A stretch of 64,000 nt of DNA from Oceanisphaera profunda (GTDB lineage Bacteria > Pseudomonadota > Gammaproteobacteria > Enterobacterales > Aeromonadaceae): NCBI RefSeq assembly GCF_002157895.1, contig NZ_CP021377.1, forward strand, positions 3,100,001 through 3,164,000, given 5' to 3'. Below are positions 1 to 7,299 of this stretch, piece after piece. The notes beneath the pieces were generated by a model that saw only the letters and a program-made list of their open reading frames with translations, made no database searches and was not told where the DNA came from. Every line of letters begins with the position of its first letter. The first letter of the stretch is position 1. A program made the position numbers and the translations under genes.

Positions 1-1174
1 TGGCTTAACCGATGCCGGCTTGACCATCAAGGAAGGCCAACAGACTTTTGAATTTGGGCAGCGAGACGCGCTCTTGCAAGCGCACATTCAGGTGCATGAG
101 CCGCGTTTTTATCGCCAACTCATGCTAGGTGGCAGCATAGGGGCGGCAGAAGCTTGGGTAGAAGGCAATTGGTACAGTGCCGACCTATCGGCGGTGGTGC
201 AGTTATTTGCCCGCAATATGGCCACCTTAGACCGATTTGAGCGCCGCCTTGCCTGGTTAACCACGCCGTGGCACAAGCTCAAGCACAAGTTTAATCGCAA
301 CTCACTCAGTGGTAGTCGCGCCAATATTGCCGCCCATTACGACTTGGGTAATGAAATGTATCGGCTGTTTCTTGATCCCTTAATGCAATATTCCTCAGCG
401 GTGTTTCCTGAACCTCACAGCAGCTTGGAAGCGGCCCAAGCCCATAAATTACATTTAATTTGCCAACAATTAGAGCTAAAGCCAGAGGATCATTTACTGG
501 AAATTGGCACTGGGTGGGGTGGGTTGGCTTGTTTTGCCGCCGAACATTATGGTTGTCGGGTCACCACTACCACCTTATCGGCTGAGCAGCTTAAAACTGC
601 CCAAGAGCGCGTTGCGCAGGCAGGCTTAACCGATAAAGTGACGCTGTTGCTGGAAGACTATCGCGACTTAACGGGCCAATACGACAAAGTGGTATCGGTA
701 GAAATGATTGAAGCTGTGGGTCATGAGTATTTACCCGTCTATTTTAAGACGCTTAATCGACTGCTCAAACCAGAAGGTAAGCTGTTTATTCAGGCGATTA
801 CCATCGCTGATCAGCGCTACGACAGCTATCGCTCTGGGGTGGACTTTATTCAGCGCTATATTTTCCCCGGTGGCTGTTTGCCCTCGGTCAGTGAAATGTG
901 TCGTCACTTAAAAGAACAAACCGACATGACGCTGACCGTGCTCCAAGACTACGGCCAGCATTATGCCCAGACCTTAAATATTTGGGCGGCCCGTTTTCAG
1001 CAACTGGAGCCGGCACTCAAAGACTTAGGGTATAGCCGTGATTTTCATCGGCTATGGGCCTTCTATTTTGCTTATTGCGAAGGTGGATTTCGTGAAGGCA
1101 GCATAGGATTGGCGCACTTAACCGCAGCCAAACCAGGAGCGCGCCGATGTCTAAATGGCAATGGACTCAACTAG
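1..1174 (+). CDS. cfa: Cyclopropane-fatty-acyl-phospholipid synthase family methyltransferase, 5' end outside window
   Basis: SAM-dependent methyltransferase of the Cfa family, which methylates or cyclopropanates double bonds of membrane phospholipid acyl chains. Visible are the family motif YDLGNEMYRLFLDP, the SAM-binding glycine loop LLEIGTGWGG, the motif VEMIEAVGHEYLP and the C-terminal motif FIQRYIFPGG. The reading frame is open to the left edge (GLTDAGLTIKEG before the first possible TTG at 20), so the N-terminus is probably missing. The next gene starts inside its last 28 bases, indicating translational coupling. The following DUF2878, chalcone-isomerase-like and DUF3833 genes match a conserved cluster seen in many proteobacteria, often under RpoE/ChrR control. 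The real product may therefore be a methylated or furan fatty acid rather than a plain cyclopropane; that is inference. Confidence 0.93.
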   Translation, partial: GLTDAGLTIKEGQQTFEFGQRDALLQAHIQVHEPRFYRQLMLGGSIGAAEAWVEGNWYSADLSAVVQLFARNMATLDRFERRLAWLTTPWHKLKHKFNRNSLSGSRANIAAHYDLGNEMYRLFLDPLMQYSSAVFPEPHSSLEAAQAHKLHLICQQLELKPEDHLLEIGTGWGGLACFAAEHYGCRVTTTTLSAEQLKTAQERVAQAGLTDKVTLLLEDYRDLTGQYDKVVSVEMIEAVGHEYLPVYFKTLNRLLKPEGKLFIQAITIADQRYDSYRSGVDFIQRYIFPGGCLPSVSEMCRHLKEQTDMTLTVLQDYGQHYAQTLNIWAARFQQLEPALKDLGYSRDFHRLWAFYFAYCEGGFREGSIGLAHLTAAKPGARRCLNGNGLN

Positions 1175-1656
1175 TCGGATTTTACGGCTTCTGGCTGCTG
1201 GCGGTAATAGGCCAAAACAGCCTAGCTTGGGTGTTAGGCTTACTTATTTTGGCGCATTTTATGTTTACGCCCAGCCGAACGGCCGACTGCAAAGTGTTGA
1301 GCTTAGCGCTGTTAGGCTTGAGCCTTGATGGCCTGCTGACGTGGAGCGGCGTGTTCGCCTTTAGCCACTGGCCGGTATGGTTGGTATTGCTGTGGCTCGG
1401 CTTTGTGCTCACCCTCGACCATAGTTTGCGCTGGCTGGCGGCACGTCCTGTATGGCAACAAGCACTGTTAGGCGGAGTTTCTGGCCCTAGTTCGTACCTA
1501 AGCGGCTGGCGGTTAGGCGCGGTTGACTTGCCGTTAGGGCCATGGACGAGCACCGTTATCTTGGTGCCGTTGTGGGCTTTATTATTAGTGATCTTGGTGC
1601 GTTTAACGAGCGTGATATACGGTGATACTCGACAGGGCTGGAGGCTCAATGACTAA
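1147..1656 (+). CDS. DUF2878 family membrane protein
   Basis: A 169-residue, very hydrophobic protein with about five predicted membrane segments rich in Leu, Trp and Val; it matches the DUF2878 family, whose function is not established. The ATG at 1147 lies within the end of the Cfa-like gene and is preceded by AGGAGC at 1135-1140, supporting coupled translation. Its end overlaps the start of the next gene. In other proteobacteria this family travels with Cfa-like methyltransferases, DUF1365 and FAD-dependent oxidoreductases, so a role in membrane-lipid modification is inferred from context only. Confidence 0.82.
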   Translation: MSKWQWTQLVGFYGFWLLAVIGQNSLAWVLGLLILAHFMFTPSRTADCKVLSLALLGLSLDGLLTWSGVFAFSHWPVWLVLLWLGFVLTLDHSLRWLAARPVWQQALLGGVSGPSSYLSGWRLGAVDLPLGPWTSTVILVPLWALLLVILVRLTSVIYGDTRQGWRLND

Positions 1657-2146
1657 ATTTTTCAGCGTCTTATTTACACTATTGCTGTTACTGCTGCCGC
1701 AAATGGTATCGGCCAATGCTCAGTCAAACTTGCAGTTGGTGGGCCAAGGCCAGATGAAGTGGATGTTTTTTGATCTCTATCAGGCGCAACTATACAGCAT
1801 TGATGGTCGCTACCAAGCGAGCCGCTACCCTCAGGCGCTGCGCTTGCTTTATCAAAAAGATATCAGCCGGGATGCCTTAATTGAAGCCACTGTCAGCGAA
1901 TGGCAGCGTTTAGGTATTAAGGCGCAGCCCAACTGGCTATCACAACTGAGCGCACTCTGGCCCAATATTAAAAAAGGCGATGAGTTGGCCATAAGAGTGG
2001 CGGAGACAGGTGTTAGCCATTTTTACTTTAATCAAGTGCAGCTGGGCGTGATCAAAGATCCCGCCTTTGGTCCTGCGTTTCTTGCCATCTGGCTCGCCAA
2101 TAATAGCCGTGACCCTAAGCTGACCCGCCAATTAAAAGGAAATTAG
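1649..2146 (+). CDS. Chalcone isomerase-like periplasmic protein
   Basis: A 165-residue exported protein. The preferred start is the ATG at 1649 because GGAGG sits at 1640-1644 and the protein then begins with a signal peptide (MTKFFSVLFTLLLLLLP, cleavage near VSANAQ); an upstream GTG at 1622 is less likely. The mature part (MKWMFFDLYQAQLYS, RYPQALRLLYQKDI) looks like the bacterial chalcone-isomerase-like family. Members of this family in bacteria do not act on flavonoids as far as is known. It overlaps the DUF2878 stop and precedes a DUF3833 lipoprotein, so it probably acts in the envelope with the lipid-modifying cluster. Confidence 0.78.
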   Translation: MTKFFSVLFTLLLLLLPQMVSANAQSNLQLVGQGQMKWMFFDLYQAQLYSIDGRYQASRYPQALRLLYQKDISRDALIEATVSEWQRLGIKAQPNWLSQLSALWPNIKKGDELAIRVAETGVSHFYFNQVQLGVIKDPAFGPAFLAIWLANNSRDPKLTRQLKGN

Positions 2147-2147
2147 T

Positions 2148-2696
2148 ATGCGTCGTCGAATTAAAACCATAGTCCTGTCACTACTCACCACGCTAACCCT
2201 GAGTCTAGGTTTGATGTCCTGTAGCAGCGATATTAACGATTATGCCAATACTAACCCGCAGTTTGCGCTCGATGAATACTTTAATGGCGAGCTGACCGCC
2301 CACGGCATGGTGCAAGACAGATCCGGTAAGGTGCTACGCCGTTTTACGGTGGCTATGGTGGGCACTTGGCAGGGTAATAAAGGCACGCTAGAGGAAGACT
2401 TCATCTATGACGACGGCGAGCGCCAGCGCCGGGTGTGGCACATAGAGAAAACGGCGGACGGCCATTATACCGGCACCGCCGGAGATGTAGTGGTACCGGC
2501 CAAGGGACAGACCCAAGGTTTCGCGCTTAATTGGCGCTATACCCTAGCGGTACCGGTAGATGGCAAGGTATGGAATATTAATTTTAACGATTGGATGTAC
2601 CAGCTGGATGACAAACGGGTATTAAACCGCGCCGAAATGACCAAGTTTGGTTTCAAAGTCGGCGAAGTCACCTTATGGATTGAGCGCAAAAGCTAG
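2148..2696 (+). CDS. DUF3833 family lipoprotein
   Basis: A 182-residue protein with a type II signal peptide: basic MRRRIK start, hydrophobic core and lipobox LMSC (Cys near residue 25), so it is predicted to be lipid-anchored in the envelope. The rest (EYFNGELTAHGMVQDRSGKV, YRLDDKRVLNRAEMTKFGF-type features) matches DUF3833, a calycin/lipocalin-like family of unknown function. It starts one base after the previous stop and is the last gene of the Cfa-like cluster in this window. A binding or transport role for modified acyl chains is plausible by context but unproven. Confidence 0.8.
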   Translation: MRRRIKTIVLSLLTTLTLSLGLMSCSSDINDYANTNPQFALDEYFNGELTAHGMVQDRSGKVLRRFTVAMVGTWQGNKGTLEEDFIYDDGERQRRVWHIEKTADGHYTGTAGDVVVPAKGQTQGFALNWRYTLAVPVDGKVWNINFNDWMYQLDDKRVLNRAEMTKFGFKVGEVTLWIERKS

Positions 2697-2771
2697 CGCT
2701 AAGCGCTCAGTGATAAAAAAGTATGTTTTTGTTAACTGGGCGCTTGGTGCCGAGCGTTCGGCGCTATCCAA

Positions 2772-3380
2772 TCAAAACTGCGCGCTGGAGATATCATCCA
2801 GCGACAGCGAGAAGCTGGGCGCAAATACGTCGAGAAAGTAACGAATTTCTGGATTCATGCGTGCTTCTAACATGGCAGTGAGGCGCTTTTGCGCGGCGGC
2901 AAACTCTTGATTGCCAGCACTCAGCTCTTCGGCACACTTTAAATAGGCGCACAATAAGTCTGCTGACTTCACTGTATGAGCGTATTCATCATTAACATGG
3001 GCGCTCAACAGCGGAGCATAGGCGGCTTGTAGCTCGGCGGGCAACATCTTCACTAAGCTAAGCTCAGCATTACTCTCTATCTCTTTGTAAGCGCGCGCCA
3101 TCTCCTCGTTATAGTATTTAACGGGGGTGGGCAAATCACCGGTCAGCACTTCACTGGCATCATGAAATAACGCCTGCATGGCGGCTTTCGCGGGATCCAA
3201 CTGTCCTTGATAAAACGTGTTTTTGATCACCACTAATGCGTGGGCCACCATGGCCACTTGCAAGCTGTGTTCAGCCACATTTTCTTGCTCTATGCTGCGC
3301 ATCAAGGGCCAACGTTGGATCAACTTCATGCGCGCCATATGCGCAAAAAAATGACTGCGACTTACCTGTGAGTCTTTCAT
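2772..3380 (-). CDS. yfbR: 5'-deoxynucleotidase YfbR
   Basis: HD-domain phosphohydrolase that removes phosphate from deoxyribonucleoside 5'-monophosphates in the cytosol, part of nucleotide salvage. The protein of 202 residues is close to E. coli YfbR (SHFFAHMARMKLIQRWPLM; EHSLQVAMVAHAL; FHDASEVLTGDLPTPVKY), with the metal-binding H and HD residues in place. The start at 3380 is chosen over a longer frame (to 3410) because GAGG lies 7 bases upstream and the protein then aligns with the family N-terminus. Divergent from the DUF1244 gene. A GGCGCT-type repeat lies just beyond the stop. Confidence 0.95.
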   Translation of the reverse strand: MKDSQVSRSHFFAHMARMKLIQRWPLMRSIEQENVAEHSLQVAMVAHALVVIKNTFYQGQLDPAKAAMQALFHDASEVLTGDLPTPVKYYNEEMARAYKEIESNAELSLVKMLPAELQAAYAPLLSAHVNDEYAHTVKSADLLCAYLKCAEELSAGNQEFAAAQKRLTAMLEARMNPEIRYFLDVFAPSFSLSLDDISSAQF

Positions 3381-3520
3381 TACAGTTACCTCGTTAATCA
3401 TCACCGCCAATCGTCAAGCGGCAGGGCAAGAGATGGCTCTTGCTCACTATATCGATATAATGGCAGTAATCGCCTTGAATTAAGCCCTTATTTGTAAAAT
3501 ATACCGGTTGGAGAAAAACC

Positions 3521-3811
3521 ATGGATAAGCAGACGCAGACTGAATTAGAAGCCGCGGCCTTTCGCGCCTTAGTGGCACACTTTGATGCCCGCAAAGACGT
3601 ACAAAATATTGATCTGATGAACTTGGCGGGCTTTTGCCGCAACTGTTTAAGTAAGTGGTATTTAGCCGCGGCACAAGAGCAGGGCGTAACAATGGACTAT
3701 GACCAAGCCCGCGAGCAGGTGTACGGCATGCCGTATGAAGAGTGGAAAGATAAGTATCAGCCAGCCGCCACGCCGGAACAGCTAGCGGCCTTTGCAGCAA
3801 GCCAGAAGTAG
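3521..3811 (+). CDS. DUF1244 domain-containing protein
   Basis: A 96-residue soluble protein containing the DUF1244 signature (AAAFRALVAHFDAR.DVQNIDLMNLAGFCRNC-type core with LSKWY and YGMPYEEWK). The family is small, conserved in proteobacteria and of unknown function. Conserved Cys residues lie in GFCRNCL. GGAGA about 8 bases upstream supports the ATG at 3521. Divergent from yfbR and convergent with purU; a perfect 13-bp hairpin lies between this gene and purU. Confidence 0.88.
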   Translation: MDKQTQTELEAAAFRALVAHFDARKDVQNIDLMNLAGFCRNCLSKWYLAAAQEQGVTMDYDQAREQVYGMPYEEWKDKYQPAATPEQLAAFAASQK

Positions 3812-3830
3812 TTAAAGTGAGGCGTAAATA

Positions 3831-3865
3831 GTGAGGAGTGAGGCGCAATACACCTCACTCCTCAC
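3831..3865. terminator. Perfect 13-bp hairpin between convergent genes
   Basis: GTGAGGAGTGAGG at 3831-3843 is exactly complementary to 3853-3865 with a 9-base loop. It lies between the convergent DUF1244 and purU stops. There is no U-tract on either side, so a Rho-independent terminator is not certain; it may be a repeat-derived hairpin acting as a bidirectional barrier. Confidence 0.5.
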
Positions 3866-3873
3866 GCTTCACA

Positions 3874-4710
3874 TTATTTGAACACGACCGTCTTATTACC
3901 GTATACAAACACCTTTTCTTCCAGCACTAAAGTCAGTGCTCGACTCAATACCGATCTCTCTACATCGCGGCCGGCCTTGGCCATATCTTGGGCACTGAAC
4001 ACGTGATTCACGTGGATCACGTCTTGCTCGATAATGGGGCCTTCATCTAGCTCATTGGTGACAAAGTGCGCCGTGGCACCAATCATCTTTACGCCGCGCT
4101 CATAAGCTTGGCGATATGGGCTGGCGCCAATAAAGGCCGGTAAAAATGAGTGATGAATATTAATCAAACGCTGTTCATAACGGGCCACGAAATCAGGGCT
4201 TAAGATGCGCATGTATTTAGCGAGGATCACATAATCTGGCTGATACTGATCGATAATCTCTGCCATCTTTTGCTCATGCTCAACACGGTTTAAACCTTCG
4301 TGAGACACGCTATGAAAAGGAATATCGAACTTGCAGGTCAAGTCTTTGAGCGCGTCGTAGTTACCCACTACGGCGGCAATATCCAGCGTCATGGCACCGG
4401 AAAATTGTTTGATTAGAATATCACCCAAGCAATGGGCTTCTTTGGTCACCATGATCACTACCCGCTTGTTACCGGCGGGCACTAAGCGACGCTCACTGCC
4501 CTTAGGCAGCGCATCGTCGAGATCCGCAAGCAAGGTGTGATCATTAAAGTAGCCTTCCAGCTCGGTGCGCATAAAGAAGTGGCCATTCTCGTAGTCCACA
4601 AATTCATCGTTGCGCATAATGTTTAGCTGATGCTTATAACAGATGTTAGTGATTTTAGAGATAAGCCCTTTGGCATCTGGGCAGTGGGTCAGCAGTATTT
4701 TACGTTCCAT
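3874..4710 (-). CDS. purU: Formyltetrahydrofolate deformylase PurU
   Basis: Hydrolyses 10-formyl-tetrahydrofolate to formate and THF, supplying formate for PurT-dependent purine synthesis and balancing one-carbon pools. 278 residues: an N-terminal ACT domain (about 1-80, beginning MERKILLTHCPDAKGLISKI) and a formyl-transferase fold (about 85-278) with INIHHSFLPAF, GATAHFVTNELDEGPIIEQD and the catalytic Asn/His/Asp set of the family. Length and sequence match E. coli PurU. Monocistronic by appearance, convergent with DUF1244. Confidence 0.96.
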   Translation of the reverse strand: MERKILLTHCPDAKGLISKITNICYKHQLNIMRNDEFVDYENGHFFMRTELEGYFNDHTLLADLDDALPKGSERRLVPAGNKRVVIMVTKEAHCLGDILIKQFSGAMTLDIAAVVGNYDALKDLTCKFDIPFHSVSHEGLNRVEHEQKMAEIIDQYQPDYVILAKYMRILSPDFVARYEQRLINIHHSFLPAFIGASPYRQAYERGVKMIGATAHFVTNELDEGPIIEQDVIHVNHVFSAQDMAKAGRDVERSVLSRALTLVLEEKVFVYGNKTVVFK

Positions 4711-4779
4711 TATAATGTTCTATCAGCTAGTTAATGAATAGGGAAAGGCAGTCTAGGCCAGTTAAGAGCTCAAGGCTTG

Positions 4780-5283
4780 TTAGCGCTTGGCGCAGCACTG
4801 CTTGTATTTTTTAGCCGTGCCGTTTTGCACAGCACTGTTATGAACGGCACCGCAGGGGCAGGGCTGATTGGCGCCAATTTTGGGCGGATTAATCAGGCCA
4901 TCACGATACAACCAACGGCCGGCAACCTGCTCAAAATACGATTGTTCATGCAATAGTACCACGCGGCCTTGCTCGCGATAACGCACTTTAAATTCCACCA
5001 CACCCTGCAAGCCGTCTGCTTCTATGCGCGTAAAGATAATCGTTAAGCCTAACCATTGGCAGTTCAGACCATGCTCGGTGAGCTCCTCGGCGGTTAAACT
5101 GCCTCGGGTGTCTGGGTGCCAGCTGGCTAACAGGTAATCGCCGTTACCTGTTACAAAAGCACTGTAACGTGAGCGCATCAAGGCGAGTGGGGTGGCGGGG
5201 ATAACTTGTCCGCTTAACTCGCTGTTTAAATAAGGGGCGCAGCAATCCTCAAACGGTTGCAGACTTTGGCAGTGGCAAAGCAT
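4780..5283 (-). CDS. ychJ: YchJ family SEC-C motif protein
   Basis: A 167-residue protein of the UPF0225/YchJ family. It has the N-terminal Cys cluster (LCHCQSL..FEDCC), the family core LMRSRYSAFVTGNGDYLLASWHP, and a C-terminal zinc-binding SEC-C motif (QPCPCG...KKYKQCC). The C-terminal motif carries a short insertion (AVHNSAVQNGTA) between its two Cys pairs compared with the usual CPCGSGKKFKKCC. Function in the cell is not established. Lies between purU and ompA, all on the minus strand but with separate spacing. Confidence 0.88.
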   Translation of the reverse strand: MLCHCQSLQPFEDCCAPYLNSELSGQVIPATPLALMRSRYSAFVTGNGDYLLASWHPDTRGSLTAEELTEHGLNCQWLGLTIIFTRIEADGLQGVVEFKVRYREQGRVVLLHEQSYFEQVAGRWLYRDGLINPPKIGANQPCPCGAVHNSAVQNGTAKKYKQCCAKR

Positions 5284-5360
5284 GAGATATCCTGAGTGCT
5301 CTGAAATTAACGAAATCTGAGTATGCCACGATGGGCGAGGGATAAGATAAAAAACACCAT

Positions 5361-5386
5361 AAAAAAACGGCTCCGAGGAGCCGTTT
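5361..5386 (-). terminator. Rho-independent terminator of the OmpA gene
   Basis: Stem AAACGGCTCC (5365-5374) pairs with GGAGCCGTTT (5377-5386); read on the minus strand it is followed by seven T (5367 to 5361). It lies directly downstream of the OmpA-family stop. Confidence 0.9.
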
Positions 5387-5408
5387 GGTATTTACTGCGA
5401 GGTAAATA

Positions 5409-6365
5409 TTATTCTACGATTTCAACTTCGATGGTCGCTTGAGCTTTCGCATCAACACGACGGTCGCGTTGACGTTCTTCTTCAGTTTGACCTTCAGCTA
5501 ACTCACTACCATACCAAGCGGTCTGGATGTTCTGAGCAGCAACGCCGCGCTGAACCAAGTAGTCTTTAGCTGCCAGTGCACGGCGCTCAGACAACTTACG
5601 GTTGTATTCAGCACTACCTAAGCGGTCAGCATAGCCAGCCAGCTCTACTTGGTAGTTAGGGTTCTCTTGAGAGAAACGCGCTACTTCATCTAAGGTTGCG
5701 CGTGATTCGCCTGACAAATCAGACTTATCAAAACCAAAGTAGATAGAACCATCAGCAGTTACGCTGCGGGTTTCGTAGGTGGTTTCAGGTGCTGGCTGTT
5801 GAACAACAGGCGCAACTGGTGGTGGAGTGCTGTCGCCACGGTTAGGGTGCAGTACCACTTCTAACATGTAGTTGTTCACGTCGGTGTCAAAACCGAGGCC
5901 GTTCTTACCAGAATCACCCATGTCTTCGATGCGACGATAGCGAGCTTGCAAGTCAACTAAGTCAGACGCGCGGTAGGTCAAACCTAAACCGGCCATAGGA
6001 GCAACGCCTTTGTCGCCTTCGCCAGCATCTACGTCATAACCTAAAGCACCCAGCTCAGCAAACAAAGACATGCGCTCGCTGAGTGGCATACGACCAATGG
6101 CTGATAAGTTCAGCGCATTAGTGTCGAGGTCTTGGCCAAAATGGTTAAAGCCCAGCTCAACACCGAAGTAATCATTGAAGTTATAACCAGTAAACAAGCT
6201 AATGGCTTCGCCATCGCCGTCTAGGCCAGAGTCGTTTCTTTCGATATCACTGAACTCTGCATAACCAGCACCAGCACCTAAGTACCAATCAGCTTGTACG
6301 GTTGCAGACATACCTGCGGCGGCAAGCGCCAAGGCAATTAAAGTAGGAGCCACTGTCTTTTTCAT
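5409..6365 (-). CDS. ompA: OmpA family outer membrane protein
   Basis: A 318-residue outer membrane protein. Order: signal peptide (MKKTVAPTLIALALAAAG, cleavage after VQA, about 25), an OmpA-like eight-strand beta-barrel (about 26-175; DWYLGAGAGYAEF, GYNFNDYFGVELGFNHFG), a Pro-rich linker (PPPVAPVVQQPAPE), and a C-terminal peptidoglycan-binding OmpA domain (FGFDKSDLSGE, VELAGYADRLGSAEYNRKLSERRA). The canonical TDxxG of this domain is ADRLG here. It links the outer membrane to the cell wall and gives structural stability. The barrel resembles OprF/OmpA-II types, so the exact orthology is uncertain. A long 5' region and its own terminator suggest a strongly expressed single gene. Confidence 0.93.
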   Translation of the reverse strand: MKKTVAPTLIALALAAAGMSATVQADWYLGAGAGYAEFSDIERNDSGLDGDGEAISLFTGYNFNDYFGVELGFNHFGQDLDTNALNLSAIGRMPLSERMSLFAELGALGYDVDAGEGDKGVAPMAGLGLTYRASDLVDLQARYRRIEDMGDSGKNGLGFDTDVNNYMLEVVLHPNRGDSTPPPVAPVVQQPAPETTYETRSVTADGSIYFGFDKSDLSGESRATLDEVARFSQENPNYQVELAGYADRLGSAEYNRKLSERRALAAKDYLVQRGVAAQNIQTAWYGSELAEGQTEEERQRDRRVDAKAQATIEVEIVE

Positions 6366-6780
6366 GTTGTCTTCCTCATTTTATGAGCTTTCGATTCGAG
6401 TCGAAATAAATGTATCACGCTCATCGAGCTAGCAGTGTACCTCGACTACTGTGATGTACGGGTAACCTTTGTTGTTATTTAGCCAAGAAGGAGTCCTATA
6501 AAAGAAGCTCTCAGTCCTGTTTGAGTATTCCCGTACCAATCCAGACTAGCGGTTTTTACCATTAGCCACAAGATGGAGGCTAGTCTAAAGGGCTAAAATT
6601 GTCGCAGCTTTCACCATAGGCTACGCTTCTTAGGGCGTTAAGTAGTGTTAGTTGAGTCTTTTTGCGATTATTTTGGTTAAAATAAGGCAAGCGCACAACG
6701 AGTCTACTTTGTGGTGTTAAACTCAGGTAACCAAGGATGGGTTTTTTGTTATCGAACTGTTTCGATAGGAGTAGAAAGCT
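6366..6780. promoter_or_regulatory. Divergent regulatory region between ompA and the XRE regulator
   Basis: A 415-base non-coding region. Two related palindromes share the half-site TTTCGA: TTTCGA-N6-TCGAAA at 6389-6406 next to the ompA start, and ATCGAA-N4-TTCGAT at 6751-6766 just before the ribosome-binding site (AGGAG) of the XRE gene. A small inverted repeat with CTAGC/GCTAG-like arms lies near 6543-6580. No gene is seen. The shared half-site may be the operator of the small regulator, which is inference. Confidence 0.4.
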
Positions 6781-7041
6781 ATGAATCCAGATACCAGCTT
6801 AGTCGGGAAAAAGATCCGACAGATACGCGAGTCCATGGGCTTAAGTCGGCCTAAATTTGCTGAGTTACTACAAGTTCCGCCCACTACCTTAAAGAATTAT
6901 GAGTTAGGGTATAGAGAAGTGGGAGGGGCGTTTTTAGTGGCCTTGGCTCAACATCCTGAGTTACATAAATTTACTTTGTGGTTATTAGCTGACAGTACCA
7001 TCGACAGCGTGGGGCAAGTTGCACCAGACCAAGAAGGCTAA
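6781..7041 (+). CDS. Small XRE-family helix-turn-helix protein
   Basis: An 86-residue protein with an XRE/Cro-type helix-turn-helix in residues about 9-45 (IRQIRESMGLSRPKFAELLQ, VPPTTLKNYELGYR) followed by a short tail. The HTH shape is convincing; targets are not known. AGGAG lies 9 bases before the ATG. A palindrome ATCGAA-N4-TTCGAT overlaps the leader, and a similar site lies near ompA, so autoregulation and control of ompA are possible. No toxin partner or phage gene is adjacent. Confidence 0.8.
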   Translation: MNPDTSLVGKKIRQIRESMGLSRPKFAELLQVPPTTLKNYELGYREVGGAFLVALAQHPELHKFTLWLLADSTIDSVGQVAPDQEG

Positions 7042-7052
7042 ATTAGATCCAA

Positions 7053-7138
7053 ATAATGGACAAAGAGAAACACACTACAGCCGCCGCCTTCCTTGGTGTT
7101 AGCCGAAAAAATGTGTGTTTTTACTTTGCTCCATTAGT
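7053..7138. repeat. Long imperfect inverted repeat
   Basis: Arms at about 7053-7074 (TAATGGACAAAG then AAACACAC) and 7114-7138 (reverse complement TAATGGAGCAAAG then AAAACACAC) pair over about 20 bases with few mismatches, enclosing a loop of about 40. It follows the XRE gene and could form a large hairpin in RNA. A 52-codon frame (7056-7214) runs through it but lacks a ribosome-binding site. Confidence 0.5.
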
Positions 7139-7168
7139 CGCTGTCATCAAGGCCCACTTAAAAGATAA

Positions 7169-7204
7169 CACCTTAACGCCCCTCATTGGTTTTAAGGTGC
7201 TTTT
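7169..7204 (+). terminator. Possible terminator after the XRE gene
   Basis: CACCTTAA (7169-7176) pairs with TTAAGGTG (7192-7199) and is followed by CTTTTGTGTT. The loop is 15 bases and the T-run short, so the call is tentative. Confidence 0.4.
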
Positions 7205-7299
7205 GTGTTGCTGATTTTTAGTGGCCTTACGCGCATGTTCTGTCAGTAGTATGCGTATCAGTAAAATGTGCAATATAGATATCAAAAAAAGGCAGGGCT

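Noticed and set aside
1182-1649. 155-codon minus-strand frame over the DUF2878 gene
   Set aside because: Shadow frame with no family resemblance; the plus-strand gene has a good start site and operon context.
7056-7214. 52-codon frame MDKEKHTTAAAFLGVS... downstream of the XRE gene
   Set aside because: No ribosome-binding site, and the frame runs through the arms of a large inverted repeat and a possible terminator.
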